Assembly (NCBI GenBank): GCA_024529925.1
Contig: JAFEUB010000720.1
Coordinates: 1,307,314 to 1,371,313 of the forward strand
Direction of reading: 5' to 3'
Origin: Ophthalmolycus amberensis
Lineage: Eukaryota; Chordata; Actinopteri; Perciformes; Zoarcidae
DNA: 64,000 bases
In this document: positions 1 to 11,667 of the stretch, one piece after another
Numbering within the stretch: position 1 is the stretch's first letter
Layout: every line of letters starts with the position of its first letter
Position numbers and translations under genes: made by a program
Notes under the pieces: model-generated
Database searches by the model: none
The model's input: only the letters and a program-made list of their open reading frames with translations
What the model was told of the DNA's origin: nothing

Positions 1-1
1 C

Positions 2-251
2 ACAGTGGACATGACCAGTGGCATTGAAGCAGAGGAGTCAGAGGGCGGGTTGTCCTGGCGGTTGAAGAAGCTCATTGGGCCACACTACTACACCTTGAGG
101 ATCCGATTGGGCCTCCCGGGAAAGATGGACAGGCCAACTCCAGCCACGGGGAAAACCGTTACTGTGTGTGTGCTCCTCCTCTTCGTTTCCATCTTTGCTT
201 TCTGCTCCTTCATCATTTTTGGTGAGGCACACATGGACGCATTTCAGACAG
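2..251 (+). CDS. slc7a14: SLC7A14-like cationic amino acid transporter, internal coding exon (5' side at or beyond window edge)
   Basis: This is the first of three consecutive exons of one transporter gene. The open frame reads an acidic loop (EAEESEGG), a basic stretch ending in GPHYYTLRIRLGLPG, then one hydrophobic membrane span (VCVLLLFVSIFAFCSFIIFG). The exon ends at base 251 with the donor GTAATT, leaving one base of a split Gly codon. The layout, a long cytoplasmic loop followed by the last membrane spans, is that of the CAT subgroup of SLC7. Bases 1-5 read CACAG and could be the acceptor itself, so I cannot tell whether the exon starts there or upstream of the window. The rest of the gene must lie upstream. 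SLC7A14 in mammals is a lysosomal/neuronal cationic amino acid transporter-like protein linked to retinal disease (family knowledge). Choosing slc7a14 over slc7a4 rests on the C-terminal exon and on the neighbouring cldn11. The a/b paralogue is unresolved. Confidence 0.8.
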
Positions 252-310
252 GTAATTACTGTATAATGTCACCGTAAATTAATTGTTTGCTTTTTTCCTT
301 GTTTCCTCAG

Positions 311-547
311 GAGCGGGCAGTATTGGGGAGGGTCGCTGGTGGGCTTTGCTGCTATTAATCGTCTTCATCACCTTCCTTGCCTTGCTCGTCATCATCATCC
401 TCCAGCAGCCAGAGAATCCTAAGCGGCTGCCCTACATGGCACCCTGTGTGCCCTTTGTACCTGTTTCAGCCATGCTGGTCAACATCTACCTCATGCTTAA
501 ACTGTCTGCCATCACATGGATACGATTCTCAATCTGGTGCAGCGTGG
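311..547 (+). CDS. slc7a14: SLC7A14-like transporter, penultimate coding exon (AA permease C-terminal domain)
   Basis: The acceptor TTTCCTCAG ends at 310 and the donor GTAAGC starts at 548, both in phase 1, so the frame runs continuously from the preceding exon across a 59 bp intron. The peptide contains a membrane span (WWALLLLIVFITFLALLVII), the loop QQPENPKRLPYMAPCVPFVP, and a second pair of hydrophobic segments ending WIRFSIWCSVG. The pattern LPYMAPCVPFVPVSAMLVNIYLM followed by a TW(I/V)RFS(I/V)W motif is characteristic of the C-terminal permease domain of CAT-type SLC7 proteins, where it forms the last three helices. The next intron, 548-1133, contains nothing recognisable apart from T-rich sequence. 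Confidence 0.88.
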
Positions 548-1133
548 GTAAGCCACCACCTCACTGAATGACAGTTTGTCTTGCCTTTAGGTTCACAGCT
601 GTCATCCCACACAGAAGGGAACATTTTTAGTGATACATTTTATAACTCTTGAAATGACTCCGTGTCACTCCGTGTCAGTCAAATCTAATGTTTGTCTCAC
701 TTACTTGCCGTTTGTTTTTTTTATTTAAAAAAACCAGGAAGACTCATTTTTACTTTATTTTTTGCCTCAGTTGTATCTGTTTGTACATCTGTATTTGTCT
801 GTGTGTGTGTAAATGCTCTGAGCATGCAGCTTATCTTACCATTTTGTCAATTCTTTATAGTTTTTACTGCTTACATAAAGACAGAATCAGTGTCCGGCAG
901 GGCTGTTTTTGCTCGTACACAAACACTGGTGGGCATCTGGACATTTTGTCTTTATTTTGTGAGTAGGATTGCAGTATTCTTCTGACTCACTCAGAGTGGG
1001 ATCAATTGTTTTTAAGATGATAGAGAGTTTATTCTTTCTAAGTGCTTTTCCATTTGTTTCCGAGCTCTTGAAATAGTACAGTAAGCTGTGGTTATGTGTG
1101 TGTTTATGCTGATATGTGTCTCCGTCCCTTCAG

Positions 1134-1435
1134 GTGTGCTCATCTATTTTGGCTACGGCATGTGGAATAGTAAGCTGGAGATCAAGGCAAGAGAGAACGA
1201 GGTGCACGCCTCCACCTACCAGCGCTATGATCACGGCGTGGACGAAGGCTTCTGCGGCTTTGACGACGATTTCTACCCGCCCACCACTGAGCCCTGGAGT
1301 GCGCCGGAGGGGGGATCGGGGCCCACACCGCCCCCTAAGGCGAAACCCGAAAGTGAGGAGGCGCCATCGAAAAGCGGAGGCAGGACCATTGCCAATCTCG
1401 GCCTCGCGGAGGAGGAGGATCCGATGGATTTCTGA
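1134..1435 (+). CDS. slc7a14: SLC7A14-like transporter, terminal coding exon with stop
   Basis: The acceptor CCCTTCAG ends at 1133 and the stop TGA is at 1433-1435. The exon starts GVLIYFGYGMWNS, which completes the last helix seen in CAT proteins, then KLEIKARENEVHASTYQRYD, which resembles the SLC7A14 cytoplasmic tail (ITAREE.LH.STYQRYD) and not the shorter SLC7A1-A4 tails. The remaining roughly 60 residues are acidic and proline-rich (DDDFYPPTTEPW, PTPPPKAKPESEE) and end EEEDPMDF. The far tail is diverged from what I recall of the mammalian protein, which fits either a fish paralogue or fast drift of a disordered tail. The plus orientation places this gene tail to tail with cldn11. Confidence 0.85.
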
Positions 1436-2302
1436 AGGGACTGACTCTGTGTTACCCTGAATGTACTGCCTTGTCTGCTGCCTGGGGAATGGGAGGGGAA
1501 CAGTAGTGTGTGCGCGCATGAGTGATTGTGTGTGAGTGTGTGTGTGTGTGCATGCCTGCATGTGTGTGTGTGTGTGTACTTGTCTGTTCGTCTAACCCTT
1601 GGGCTAGATAGTTTCTTGGCAGTGGAACAGCTTTTCATTCACCTTACTCGACCAAGCTTGGCCCCTCAGCTCACACGGCAAACGAGGACATCAAGGTCAA
1701 GTGTCCTGTCACAGTCACTTCTTATTCACTTACTGGAGTCCACATCCCACGCACACAAAAGCCAGATAGAAAAGCACGGACATAGCAGGAGATAAAATGT
1801 AATGTGGTTCACTGCACTGCACTGTGAACCATGAAACATTGTTTGTTGAGCGGTCCATTAACTGTTTATCTAAGAATTTACGGGATGTATGAGAGGAGAG
1901 AAGGTGATGAGCAAGGGACAGATGAATCAGCACCTCTCATCCTGTTTCAATGCAGACAGACAGGAAAGTTAGATGACAGCATGCCAAACCCAAGCTATTT
2001 CCTATGTACATGTCTGACTCTCTCTGCTCATTTTCTTTTCAGCAGATTGGAAAACAGATACTCATGCTCTTAAAAAAACACAAAAACATCTTTATAATCA
2101 AAACTTGCTTTCAGTCTGTCTCTAAACATTAACCCTGACCCCTAACATCTAGCCCAAGGGATTCAGGACTGGATTTATAAAAGGGTGTTGATGTTTTCTG
2201 TCACAAATAGTTCTTGGACTTTGCTTGCAATAGTGCCTTCATCTAATGTATGTGTATGTGAGTTTCTGATTATGTCTGTTTTCTACTTTAATTTTGCCTG
2301 TA

Positions 2303-2335
<33 letters not shown>

Positions 2336-3654
2336 ATGTATATGCAATCAAACTCCACCTTTTACATGGATACTCATGTCTGTGTGTGTCGATATAAAGT
2401 GTGTTCTTCAGGTTGTTTTAATGATGTGTATGTGTAGGTATTTGTTTAGTTTTTGCCCCAGCATGAAGCTCAAAAATCGATCCGCCCACAACAAAGCAGC
2501 TCATGGTGCAATACAACACATGCTTGTCAGCTTAGCGGCGCACCTAAAAAGAGGAGAGAGTGGAAGGTGTGAGGCGGAGAGCGTGAGAGAGAGAACAGGT
2601 TGACAACCTGCATGGTTTATTGTGATGAATGTCATATTTTCTGTGTGCTTGTCTCTCCGTTGATGCAGTTCTTGCTGTTCACCAGGGCGGGGAAGGGATT
2701 CATATTCAGTTCATTCAATTCGGGAAATGGATTTTCTGCATAGTTTGCTTCTTTTCTCCTGGAGATGGAAACAAAACAAGGGATTGTACAAAAAGTATTA
2801 TTGTAGAGGAATGGGGGTAAGAATAGTGGAAGGAATTATTTGTTTTATTTTTTTGCCGAAGAAACAGTTGTTTGACCTTTTTGGGAATGCGGGCCAGGAT
2901 CATTGAATATTTTATCTTTTCATTTTATTTAAACTAGTTACTTATTAAGTATCAATTACTGTTACATTCATTTAAGATATTGGGGGAGGGTATTTCCGTT
3001 TTTGTGTAAGTCAAGGGGAAGGGAAGCGTTAATAATACTGTGGATGGCTGTGAATTTCAACCTCCCTCTTCACACCAATAACTTTAGTACAGTCCCGAAC
3101 TGAGAACAACTGTATTGTAAATAAGTTGGACTTTTACTCATACATTGAGTGAACTGAAATACAATCCCTCCTCTTCCGTCTCTCTCCTTTTCTCCCCTCT
3201 TTTTCTTTTAACTCCTATCTTTCTTTCTTCTCTCCATTTTTTTGTATCCCCTACTTCCACTGCTCCTTTGCTCTTCCAGTCCAACTCTTCCTTCATCTAT
3301 TTCCCACCTCACCACCCTCTTGATATTCATCTTGTCCCTGTCAGCAGGGGAGTCGCCACTCTTACAAGTGATAGAGCCGGCATTGGTTTTCAGTCAGGAT
3401 TTGAAACGGCAATCTGTTCGTGGCCTGACGATACATTCGCTCCCGTTTCACCTCAGGGTGTCATGCTATCTCCCTTCTGATTTGTCACCGGAGCAGTTAG
3501 TCCTCTCCCTGTGCTTCTGCTCCAACCAGAGCCCAATCTAGTCCGAGTGAACCTCCCAGTTGCCCCTACCTCTTTATGTAGCTAGTGTTGAAGCCCCACT
3601 CTTTACACGTTATCTCCACTGTTGCTGCACCCCGAAGAAATATTGTGAATATCA

Positions 3655-3765
3655 ATCAATCTGTAGAGCTCAGTGTGTAGGACGTGTGAGCTAATGCTGC
3701 CAGGGTTTGAGGTTTGATTCTATACTAAGAATGTATGCACTCATGTCACTGTAAGGGGATTTTGG
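3655..3765 (+). mobile_element. Degenerate tRNA-derived SINE fragment
   Basis: A tRNA-like head is visible. GTAGAGCTCAGTGTGTAGGA resembles a pol III A box, and about 40 bases later GGTTTGATTCTA resembles a B box (GGTTCGANTCC). The tail TGCACTCATGTCACTGTAAG resembles the region that precedes CGCTTTGGATAAAAGCGTCT in common fish SINE tails. Both boxes carry mismatches, so this is a decayed copy and not a functional tRNA. Family name not assigned. Confidence 0.5.
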
Positions 3766-4407
3766 CACACACCAAATATAGCACACTGTTACATTATGTT
3801 TAGGGTGGGGGCACTTCTACAATAGCTGCTGCTGTATGCCCTGATTGTCCTTACCTCTACCCTTTCCTCTTGCCCCTCTGTTGCTGCATCTGTCCCTTCC
3901 AGGGAAGCCTTATTTGTCGAATGCACTAAATCTAAGGATGCCACGCCTAAACCCCCACCCTACCTCTGCCCCTCCCACATATTTCCAAACACCTTCATGT
4001 AGTGATAACCCTTTGTTGTCGTCCAGTGAAATGATTGCGATACCGTCCCGAAACACAGCCCGCTATTCTGAGAATCTGCGCTCATATTGGACGATTCTGC
4101 AGCTTGCTGATGCAGGAAGTCGGGTCTGTGGTGTAGTGGAACATAAGGGTGTTGACGTTGTGGAGGTGGACGGGTGTGGCCCGTCCTTCTCGTCAGAGAC
4201 CAACCATGGCTGTAGCTAACTTTGAGGTCATGTCTACATGTGACTTTTCTGGAAACCTGGGTAGTGTAGTAACGAATAGTGTTGTTCATGGTTCATATGT
4301 TTTACAAGCTGATTCCAGTATTTTTAAACTCAATACATTTAAATTGGAAAAACCTTTGTATGTAAATATTCAATTCAGTATTTCATGCAAAGACCTTCAT
4401 GTAGTAA

Positions 4408-4413
4408 AATAAA
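4408..4413 (+). terminator. Candidate polyadenylation signal AATAAA for slc7a14-like gene
   Basis: This is the first AATAAA on the plus strand after the stop at 1435, read as GTAAAATAAACATTT. No cleavage site can be shown from sequence alone. Confidence 0.3.
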
Positions 4414-5023
4414 CATTTATGGACTATATCACAAGGGAAAAAAGTACAGGTTTACTTATTGGTGTTCAGCCCTGAAACCAACAATTGTGTTGCCTTTCTT
4501 TTAACTGTAACCATGATCTTTCCTATTTGTTTTAAGGGATTCATGTGAATGTAGAATATGTTTGGCACAAAGAAACACCAAGTTCAGCACAGCGGGGTGG
4601 GAAGAAGTGATAATAGCCAACAACCTAAGATGATCTTAACCCCATATAGTTGCTTTGTATGGCAACCGTAGGAATAGATATTTAAAAAACTGTTGCCATC
4701 GAATGTAATCGGAGGTTTCGCAGAATTGTCCAATATCAGCGTTCTGTCTGGTGAAAGAGTTGTGGAAAAAGAAAAACATCACATCCTAAAACATTTGCAC
4801 TTTAAAATCTCACACACATCCAAACATGTATTCCATTGCATTACCACACAGCCAAAATACACCCTCCCCCCCAGATCACCTCCCGACTCAGCCAAAAGAA
4901 TCCAGCAGTTTTGCATTCAAAGCTCAGCCAAAACAAGATTGCGAATTCAGCCGTTGCCACTCTGACACTGGACTGTACAGTCAACTTACTATATTATCTG
5001 CTCTGTGTGTGAATGCATGTGCA

Positions 5024-5057
<34 letters not shown>

Positions 5058-7175
5058 TCCATGGTCCATGCCTGCGCCTCAATGTGACCGTCTGGTGAAT
5101 GTGTTGCATGCCCTCATGCACGAGGCCCAGACTGTAAATGTTGTACTTGCATGTGGTGATCGATCGCTACGAGACATAATAGAACACTAAACTACACTAA
5201 ACGCAGGCTTAGTTCTCACACCTGGAAACGTTGGCCTCTGTGCTCTGAGAGGATTTAACGGGTGTATTACAACCGGATCAGCTTCAGAAAACGTCATTGT
5301 TCAGGATCCTTATACTGAATTGAACCGAAAGCTATTGCATTCACTGCATACTCCTGTCATTTATATTCAGATTCAAACCCAAACCGTTTTAACTCTATAT
5401 TATGTTAGGATCTCTGAGCTAAAAGAAGATTATTTGCTGGATCCTCTCCTGTATTTCTAAACTCGTACAGTCATCTCCCCACCCAGGTGGGAACCAGGGC
5501 TCCGTTTGAGAAAGGAGTAGAACATGTAGCAAACACCCAGGATGACTCCTCTCTCGTCCACTTACAGTATGCCTACTTCCTGTATATCCCTTCTCTCAAC
5601 CACGACCTCTGCAAGCCAAAGTCTACAATGTTTGTTTACTTTTCACACACAGTGAACACTTAACAACAGAGCTAACCATTTTTCTTGGGAGTCTGCTAAT
5701 ACGATACTAATGTCAGTTCATCCCAAGGAGAGTCTCACAGTGGCTTTAGTCAATGATCATTTAAAAAAAAAAAAATCCTAGTTGCTAAGTATTTCATTGA
5801 AAGTATTAGTCGAGACGTCATTGACTACAGCAGATCAGTTTGTCCAGCAATGAAAAAGTACAACATTGAAGAAGAAAAGTATTTTTCTACAGCTGTCTCC
5901 CAACCACGGGTCCTCCTCGGGTAGGTGTGCACAAAAGAGCTGGGTAGAGTTATCAGCCTTCTCTTGTGTTTAGTCACAAGGAGGCCTGGGAGAAACTGCT
6001 CAAATATATTTTTAACAACTATAGTCTCCAGAATGATAACGCTCATTTATAAACCTTAATCCTTTCCCTTTGAAGGATTTCAAAATGGTTGCTCTAGACG
6101 TCAATAGGACCGTAGAAGGTTTAGGAGTACGACAGAAAACATGCAGAAACTATTTTAATACAATTCTATAAAGGGTGAACTACTATAGAAGGTGAACTAC
6201 AAGCATAATCAAATATTGCCACTATCGCTTTTAAAGTCAGTTGCTATTTGTTTATTTTGTCTCGGACAAAGCGTGTTGTTCCTGTGCTCTGTGTTCGCTG
6301 TGGCCAAAGTGTCCAGTCAGTGTGTGTCTGACTTGTTGAAATTGGCTTTTCTCGCAAACAGCTAGATATTCCTTTTCCCTTCTGTATATGTTGGCACAAA
6401 GCTCTATAATGTAGTTGTTTTTTATGTTGATTTTGTGATGGTTTCTTCCATATGTGTGGTTATTTTGCTCCTGAGTGCACTGTTTTTCGCTGAGTTGTTG
6501 ATATTGCTTCCATGCAACAATGAAAGCTATTTATTGCAAATACTAAAAAGAGGCTTGCTCATTTTTTTAAGTGTCCTGCTCTGACTACTATAATGAAAAC
6601 CTTACAGTAGGTTAATTATACAATTATATACACTGTGCTACTATGCCTGGCTGTAAGGGTTGATGTACGATGTATTACATATTTAACCAGATAAGTGAAA
6701 TGGTTTCATGTCCATTTTGAGCTGATGACTTAAACACTAAGACCCATTCACACCAGTTATTAAAATAAACAAAATTTCAATGGACTTTTTAATGCAAATG
6801 CCACAGACATACTAAAGAGACGAAACAGTCCAAAACAGCAGAAGCTAACCGGAGCACATTAGTCGTGTTGTGCAGGCACCAACCTCCCGGTCTGAAAAGT
6901 GAAGCCAATACGGAAGTGCCTTAAACTTGCATTCTTTCTAATGAATTTTACTGCGCATGTGTTGTACCCCAAAGATATGACGCGGTATGAAGCCTCTTCT
7001 TTCTCTTCTTTCACCCTCCTTGGTGGTCACTATGCCACTAAGCTTCTCATACTATCAGCTAAAAAGTTCAGATTAAAGGTTCCCTGTGGAGTTTTTGACC
7101 ACTATTAATGCTTTAGAACAATGTTTTTATGGGACCCTGATTTGTTGGTTCTCGTGCATGTGATGAATTCTACAG

Positions 7176-7330
7176 TAGATTACATTACAGTCATTTAGCA
7201 GACGCTTTTATCCAAAGCGGACTTACACTAAGTGTAGTCAACATAGGTATCCAAGAGAACTATAGTCACCAGAAGTCATAAGTGCATCTCCTTGTTTACT
7301 AAGAGCATAAACCAGAGCAAAAGTACAGTC
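7176..7330 (-). repeat. Teleost dispersed repeat with the SINE-tail motif
   Basis: CATTTAGCAGACGCTTTTAT followed by CCAAAGCGGACTTACA is a very common teleost dispersed motif. It is the reverse complement of the 3' tail of tRNA-derived fish SINEs, so the copy lies on the minus strand relative to that family. The following sequence (GTCAACATAGGTATCCAAGA, ACCAGAAGTCATAAGTGCAT, CATAAACCAGAGCAAAAGTA) also looks like a high-copy fish repeat. Boundaries are approximate and the family is not assigned. Confidence 0.6.
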
Positions 7331-8202
7331 GATTGTAAAACATCACTTTGACATATAGTCCAGTCAAACTGAGTGAGTTCGTCCAGCAGCAGCGTAGCTT
7401 CAATAAACCAGGTCACGACTCAGCCGCAAGCGCGTTGTGTTTTGATCAGGGGGCTCGACTGTAACCCACCGTATTGCTCTAACATTATTGCTGAGATTTT
7501 TCCTATGCAGAAACGCATGCAGGAGAGGAAAGGGGTCACCGGCGTTTCTGGTTGTTGCTGAATGGTATTCTGGGAAATCAATCGGAGATTTCAACCGAAG
7601 TAGAAACAGACAAGCCAGGTTGATGCACGGTGGGTACACGTGAGAAGTAAAAATAAATACTTATTGAAAATAATTGCTGGAAAGGATAGAATATCACAGG
7701 GTATTAGTACTGGTGTATGATAATGTCCTGGAGCAGAACACTTCCTCTCAGACAACAATTCAGTTTGATTGTTAGATAAATAACTTAAGATAGCAACGCT
7801 TCAGCACAGCGTATCGTACTGTAACACTACCATGTCTCCCACAGTGATACAGGACGGCTTGGTTTGCCCACTACTGTCCCGCTGGCCTCCTGTGAACTGG
7901 ATGGCTTTGGCCTGGAATCACATTTCAGAGAACTACACACACCGACATGATCACACACACACACACACCTGCACGCACAGACGTGGCAGGAAATACACAT
8001 GACAGAATGATGTGTTAAAACGAGGATGTAAGGCTGTGTATGACTGCGTGTGTGTTTGAAGGTAAGCTGAGGACAATGAGATAGCACTTATTGTTTCCAA
8101 AGTATCATGTGATATCTATTACATGACTTTGTGGCCTTGATATGGACAGAGGAGCACACAATCAGCCACAGACTGGACATAATTATACTTCTTTGTTGCA
8201 TA

Positions 8203-8204
<2 letters not shown>

Positions 8205-8261
<57 letters not shown>
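8205..8261. repeat. (GT)n microsatellite, 57 bp
   Basis: Uninterrupted GT dinucleotides. The tract lies about 140 bp beyond the candidate cldn11 poly(A) signal and outside any recognised exon. Confidence 0.95.
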
Positions 8262-8262
<1 letters not shown>

Positions 8263-8402
8263 TTGGCAGGGGAGGGCCGGTACAGAGTGTGGCTTTGAGT
8301 GTCTTCGAGACAGGCTGTGCTGACTTAACTCAAGGTTACTGTGTCAGATTACAGATATGATGCATTAAAAAAACAATTCATCTTTTCTCATTGTTCTCAG
8401 CT

Positions 8403-8408
8403 TTTATT
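8403..8408 (-). terminator. Candidate distal polyadenylation signal of cldn11
   Basis: TTTATT on the plus strand is AATAAA on the minus strand, read as GTGAATAAAAGCTG. It lies about 1.3 kb after the cldn11 stop. A second candidate closer to the stop is at 8669-8674 (AATAAAGAC on the minus strand). Which one is used cannot be told from sequence. Confidence 0.35.
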
Positions 8409-9716
8409 CACACGAACATGGACACGTATCCCCCACCCATATTCACAATAGAAAATCCATGTCATCAATCTACAAGAAACACTGTCGCAGTCAGCTTGTT
8501 CCAGGGCGGAGATGACTGTATATCACACGTGCATCACATACGTACACACACACACACACTCTATATATCAAATTTAAGCCTAACATCCAGATGGAGTAAA
8601 AAAAAAAAAAGGGATGGGATGTGGATGTCTTATCGACTCAAGGCAAAGGCACTTTTCATTCTTTTGTCTTTATTACAGAAAATCAAACAACACATCAGCG
8701 AAACAATAAATAACCAGCTAATATTGCTTCTGCGTGGATCTGTGTTCAGAGCACTTTTGAGATATTGAACATTCAAGTCATTGCATTCCCGTAAGAGAAG
8801 CTGATCTAAATAATACTGTGTTTTTTTTGTGCACGCTTGTAGAAACATAATTTCAGCTACCGACCTGTTGTATGTGTAGAACTTAGACGAAGATGTTTAA
8901 TGGAAATGTATAATTCCACAGTTACAGGATAAGCTGCGTAAAGTTAGTATCATACAATGGGTTTAGATTATGAAATGTTACTGTTGGATGAGTGAGAAAT
9001 GAAGAAAAGATTATGGTTTTGTACTCTATAATATTTTTGCCAAGTCACTGCACGCACTAAGGCTTGAATACACAGACTGTAACACTGCTGGTCAAAGCTC
9101 CCCTGTGAAATTTATGTTCCCGTCATCCTGCAGAGGCTGGGGAAAAACAGTGCTGCAATTTTTAATCAAGTCCATCACTCAAGAGGCAAATGCACCAGAG
9201 AGTCGAACAATACTGCCAAGGAAAAATCAATGTACATAAACAATGCTAATGAACATAATTCGAAAGATAATACTGTCATACCCTGCGCTAATCAAAACAA
9301 CCGATCATTGTATTCTACGATGTAAAATACAGATTCATCAACGGAGACACTCATAAGATTTCATCTGTAGGTGCATCTAAATAGAAAAATAGAAGTTATA
9401 TGGAAGATCAGTCCACGAGGCCTCGGGTGATTGGGACCTCAGGTATGTGTGCAGGCAGTTAATTAAAGCTTGTACAACTATGTAACAGCAGGTCCACACC
9501 AAGCGCCACACGAGGAGGCTGGAAGATGAGCTCTGTGACAAAACAATCCATCGGCGGCGAAAAAAAGAGCTCCAACAAGAACAGTCTTTGTGTGTTTGGA
9601 TGCGTGTGCAGGTCTAAGTTTGCATGTAACTGTGATTGGATGTGTGTGCTAGTGTGTATGTCTCTATATACAAGTTACAGTTCCCTACACATCTGCTTGA
9701 GAATCTCTCCCCCTGC
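8409..9716 (-). other. Probable 3'UTR of cldn11
   Basis: This stretch lies directly after the claudin stop codon on the minus strand. It is AT-rich, has no supported coding frame and ends at a candidate poly(A) signal. The extent is inferred from signal position only. Confidence 0.4.
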
Positions 9717-9982
9717 TTAGACGTGAGCGCTCTTGGCATGATTGGTGGAGGGGGCTGCTGGCGGGTTTCCACCTCCCTGTTTGGAGTAGTAGAAACGATT
9801 GTTGTCCTGGTAGGGGCGAGACGAGGACGACTCTAAGGAGCAGCAGGTAAGAATGCACCCGCCCAGCAGGGTGAAGATGGTGCCAAACCATCCAGTGTAG
9901 AGAGAGAAGCCGAACGACATGAGGCCGTGCTCCTGGTGAGCGCCGATGGGAAACCAGACTGTCGACACCATACCGCACAGTG
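9717..9982 (-). CDS. cldn11: Claudin-11, exon 3 (fourth membrane span, C-terminal tail)
   Basis: On the minus strand the acceptor TTCTTCTCAG ends just above 9982, and the stop TAA is the reverse complement of 9717-9719. The exon encodes residues 131-218, beginning ALCGMVSTVWFPIGAHQE, which covers the end of the third membrane span and the second extracellular loop. It continues through the fourth span (TGWFGTIFTLLGGCILTCC) and a cytoplasmic tail with NNRFYYSKQGG, ending HAKSAHV. The end KSAHV matches the mammalian claudin-11 C-terminus, a PDZ-binding motif that contacts ZO proteins (family knowledge). The tail is longer than in the 207-residue human protein because of inserted Ser/Gly/Pro residues. 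Intron 2 spans 9983-11283. Confidence 0.95.
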
Positions 9983-11283
9983 CTGAGAAGAAACAGAGAG
10001 AATAGTTGATGTGCTATGTCCGAAGGGAGAATAACACGACAAATAGGGATGCAAAATGGTGCACGTAGATGCTGCTCATACTCATACTCAGGAGTGCCAA
10101 AGAGACCAGATAACAGACAGTAAAATGTAACCACAGATGAAAATTCTAAATGAGCATTAGCAAGGCTAGGAATGGTTGCATGCTGGTGTGAGTAGTGTCA
10201 GTGCAACTATTACAGTTTCTTTTATGATTTATTCCTCAACAAGACACAAAGGGACGACAGAATGGAAGAAAGAATGTGTGCAATAATATTATTTAGCAGC
10301 AAGACTTCATGGTGTTATAAAAGCTTTGCCTTGAACTGTAGAAGGGAGGCCTGATCTAAGACTTGTACAAATACTGAAATCCCCATACAGCTGACAAGGA
10401 CACATTTGGTATATGTTGGATTTGTGCCAGTATACACTCAAGGTTAACACAGAACAACTGCATGAAATCCTTTTAGCTACCAGTATCATTTGAAGATATT
10501 GCACTAGACAGGCCAATAACCAAATCCACAAATAATGTGTGGAATGAAAGTTTTCCAGCTGACGCTTCAGAGGACACCGTTGACAAAAATAATTAAAGTT
10601 GGACTCAAACGAATTGCTGTTGGGGCGATTTTACTGCCAGTGTGCAGGCAATGCGGTGAGTGGATTTTTATTCTGCTGTGCAACAAGCATGCAAACACAC
10701 AAGCAAATCCAAAACATAAAATCGATTAACTCAAGTCTTAAACGTTTTCATATGGAAGCAATGGGGGTGGAACATGTCGGGAATAGTTTTGCTATGAAAA
10801 ACGTGGGCAGTGGAAAAGTCAGACAACGGACACAGGTGTTCAAATTTCATTTTAGGGCTTTGGAAAATGGAAAATATTCAGAAGCACAATCAACTGGACA
10901 TATCAGGGAGTGCGTTTCCTTGTAGTTCGGGACAAAGGGAGGGTGTGGATGAGAGTAGGTGGAGGAGAGGAATGTGATGGGATCTGGTGGGAAGGGGGTC
11001 AATGGAACAGGCGCATATTTGAGTGTGTGCATATGTGTGCACCCTTGGGAGGAAGACAGTCATATTCAACATCCTCCGCTATCAGCAGCTTGTATGCATT
11101 TGAAGAGGGATTAAAAAGAGTCAGGAACGGTTGGAAGGGATCTTGGTGTGTGCATGTGAGCGTAAAACAATTAGACCTGCTCTGATGATGGACTGCACAT
11201 TTTGTCTGACCATGAAATTCAGTCTTTGTCCACTAATTCATTACAGTTGCATTGAGTGAATTAGGTAAAGTTGAGTCTCTTAC

Positions 11284-11448
11284 CGACTATGAGTATAAGC
11301 ACTCCTCCCAAGATGGTGCGTTTGTTCTTGGAGGCCTGGGGTTCATTTCCCAAGCTGATGCAGGGCATAGACATAATTACCATCGCCACTGCTGGGAGAC
11401 CGAGGATGGAACCTGTGATCATCAGGGCACGGGTCGTCTGGATGTAGG
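11284..11448 (-). CDS. cldn11: Claudin-11, exon 2 (second and third membrane spans)
   Basis: The acceptor CTTCTGTAG (reverse complement of 11449-11457) and the donor GTAAGA (reverse complement of 11278-11283) bound 165 nt in phase 1 at both ends. It encodes AYIQTTRALMITGSILGLPA, a hydrophobic span, the intracellular loop MPCISLGNEPQASKNKR, then ILGGVLILIV. The motif RALMI..S(I/V)LGLPA, a P-C-I motif and the loop (L/M)G.EP..(A/S)K match human claudin-11 at the same positions. The intron placement also matches the three-exon mammalian gene. Confidence 0.95.
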
Positions 11449-11667
11449 CTACAGAAGCACATATGAAACATATATATGATATTACTGCCAAAAGAAAGTA
11501 AACATTCCATCACAGAGTTAAGCTTTGTGGGTATTTAAAAAAAAAAAAGGAGGATTAAATAAAAACACAGTTGTTGCATGATATCAGGTGGGATAAGAAG
11601 TTCAACTTAAATGTGTCTAAAAGAAGACAACAACCGTGCTGCTGCAGGGATGTACAAGAATCAGTAC

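Larger units (their letters stand above)
1436..4430 (+). other. Probable 3'UTR of the slc7a14-like gene
   Basis: No supported coding sequence follows the stop. The first canonical AATAAA on the plus strand after the stop is at 4408-4413 in an AT-rich setting, giving a possible 3'UTR of about 3 kb. The stretch contains interrupted TG runs at 1528-1578 and 2303-2324 (the latter passing into GA), a pyrimidine-rich block at 3160-3310, and a degenerate tRNA-derived SINE near 3.7 kb. Long 3'UTRs are usual for this gene in mammals (general knowledge). The 3' end is inferred from the signal alone. Confidence 0.4.
4431..8400. other. Gene-free interval between the slc7a14-like 3' end and the cldn11 3' end
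   Basis: I see no exon with a conserved peptide on either strand. The interval holds a (TG)n at 5027-5055, an AT-rich, otherwise featureless stretch at 5.2-7.1 kb, a SINE-tail-type repeat at about 7.18 kb, and a (GT)n of 57 bp at 8205-8261. Short ORFs here are low in complexity or without recognisable family features. Confidence 0.6.

Noticed and set aside
5..277. Reading the first slc7a14 exon through to position 277
   Set aside because: A consensus donor (GTAATT) at 252 and the phase-matched acceptor at 310 show that the last residues are intronic.
3655..3765. A functional tRNA gene
   Set aside because: A and B box-like words are present but carry mismatches, and a paired acceptor stem and cloverleaf are not apparent; a SINE remnant fits better.
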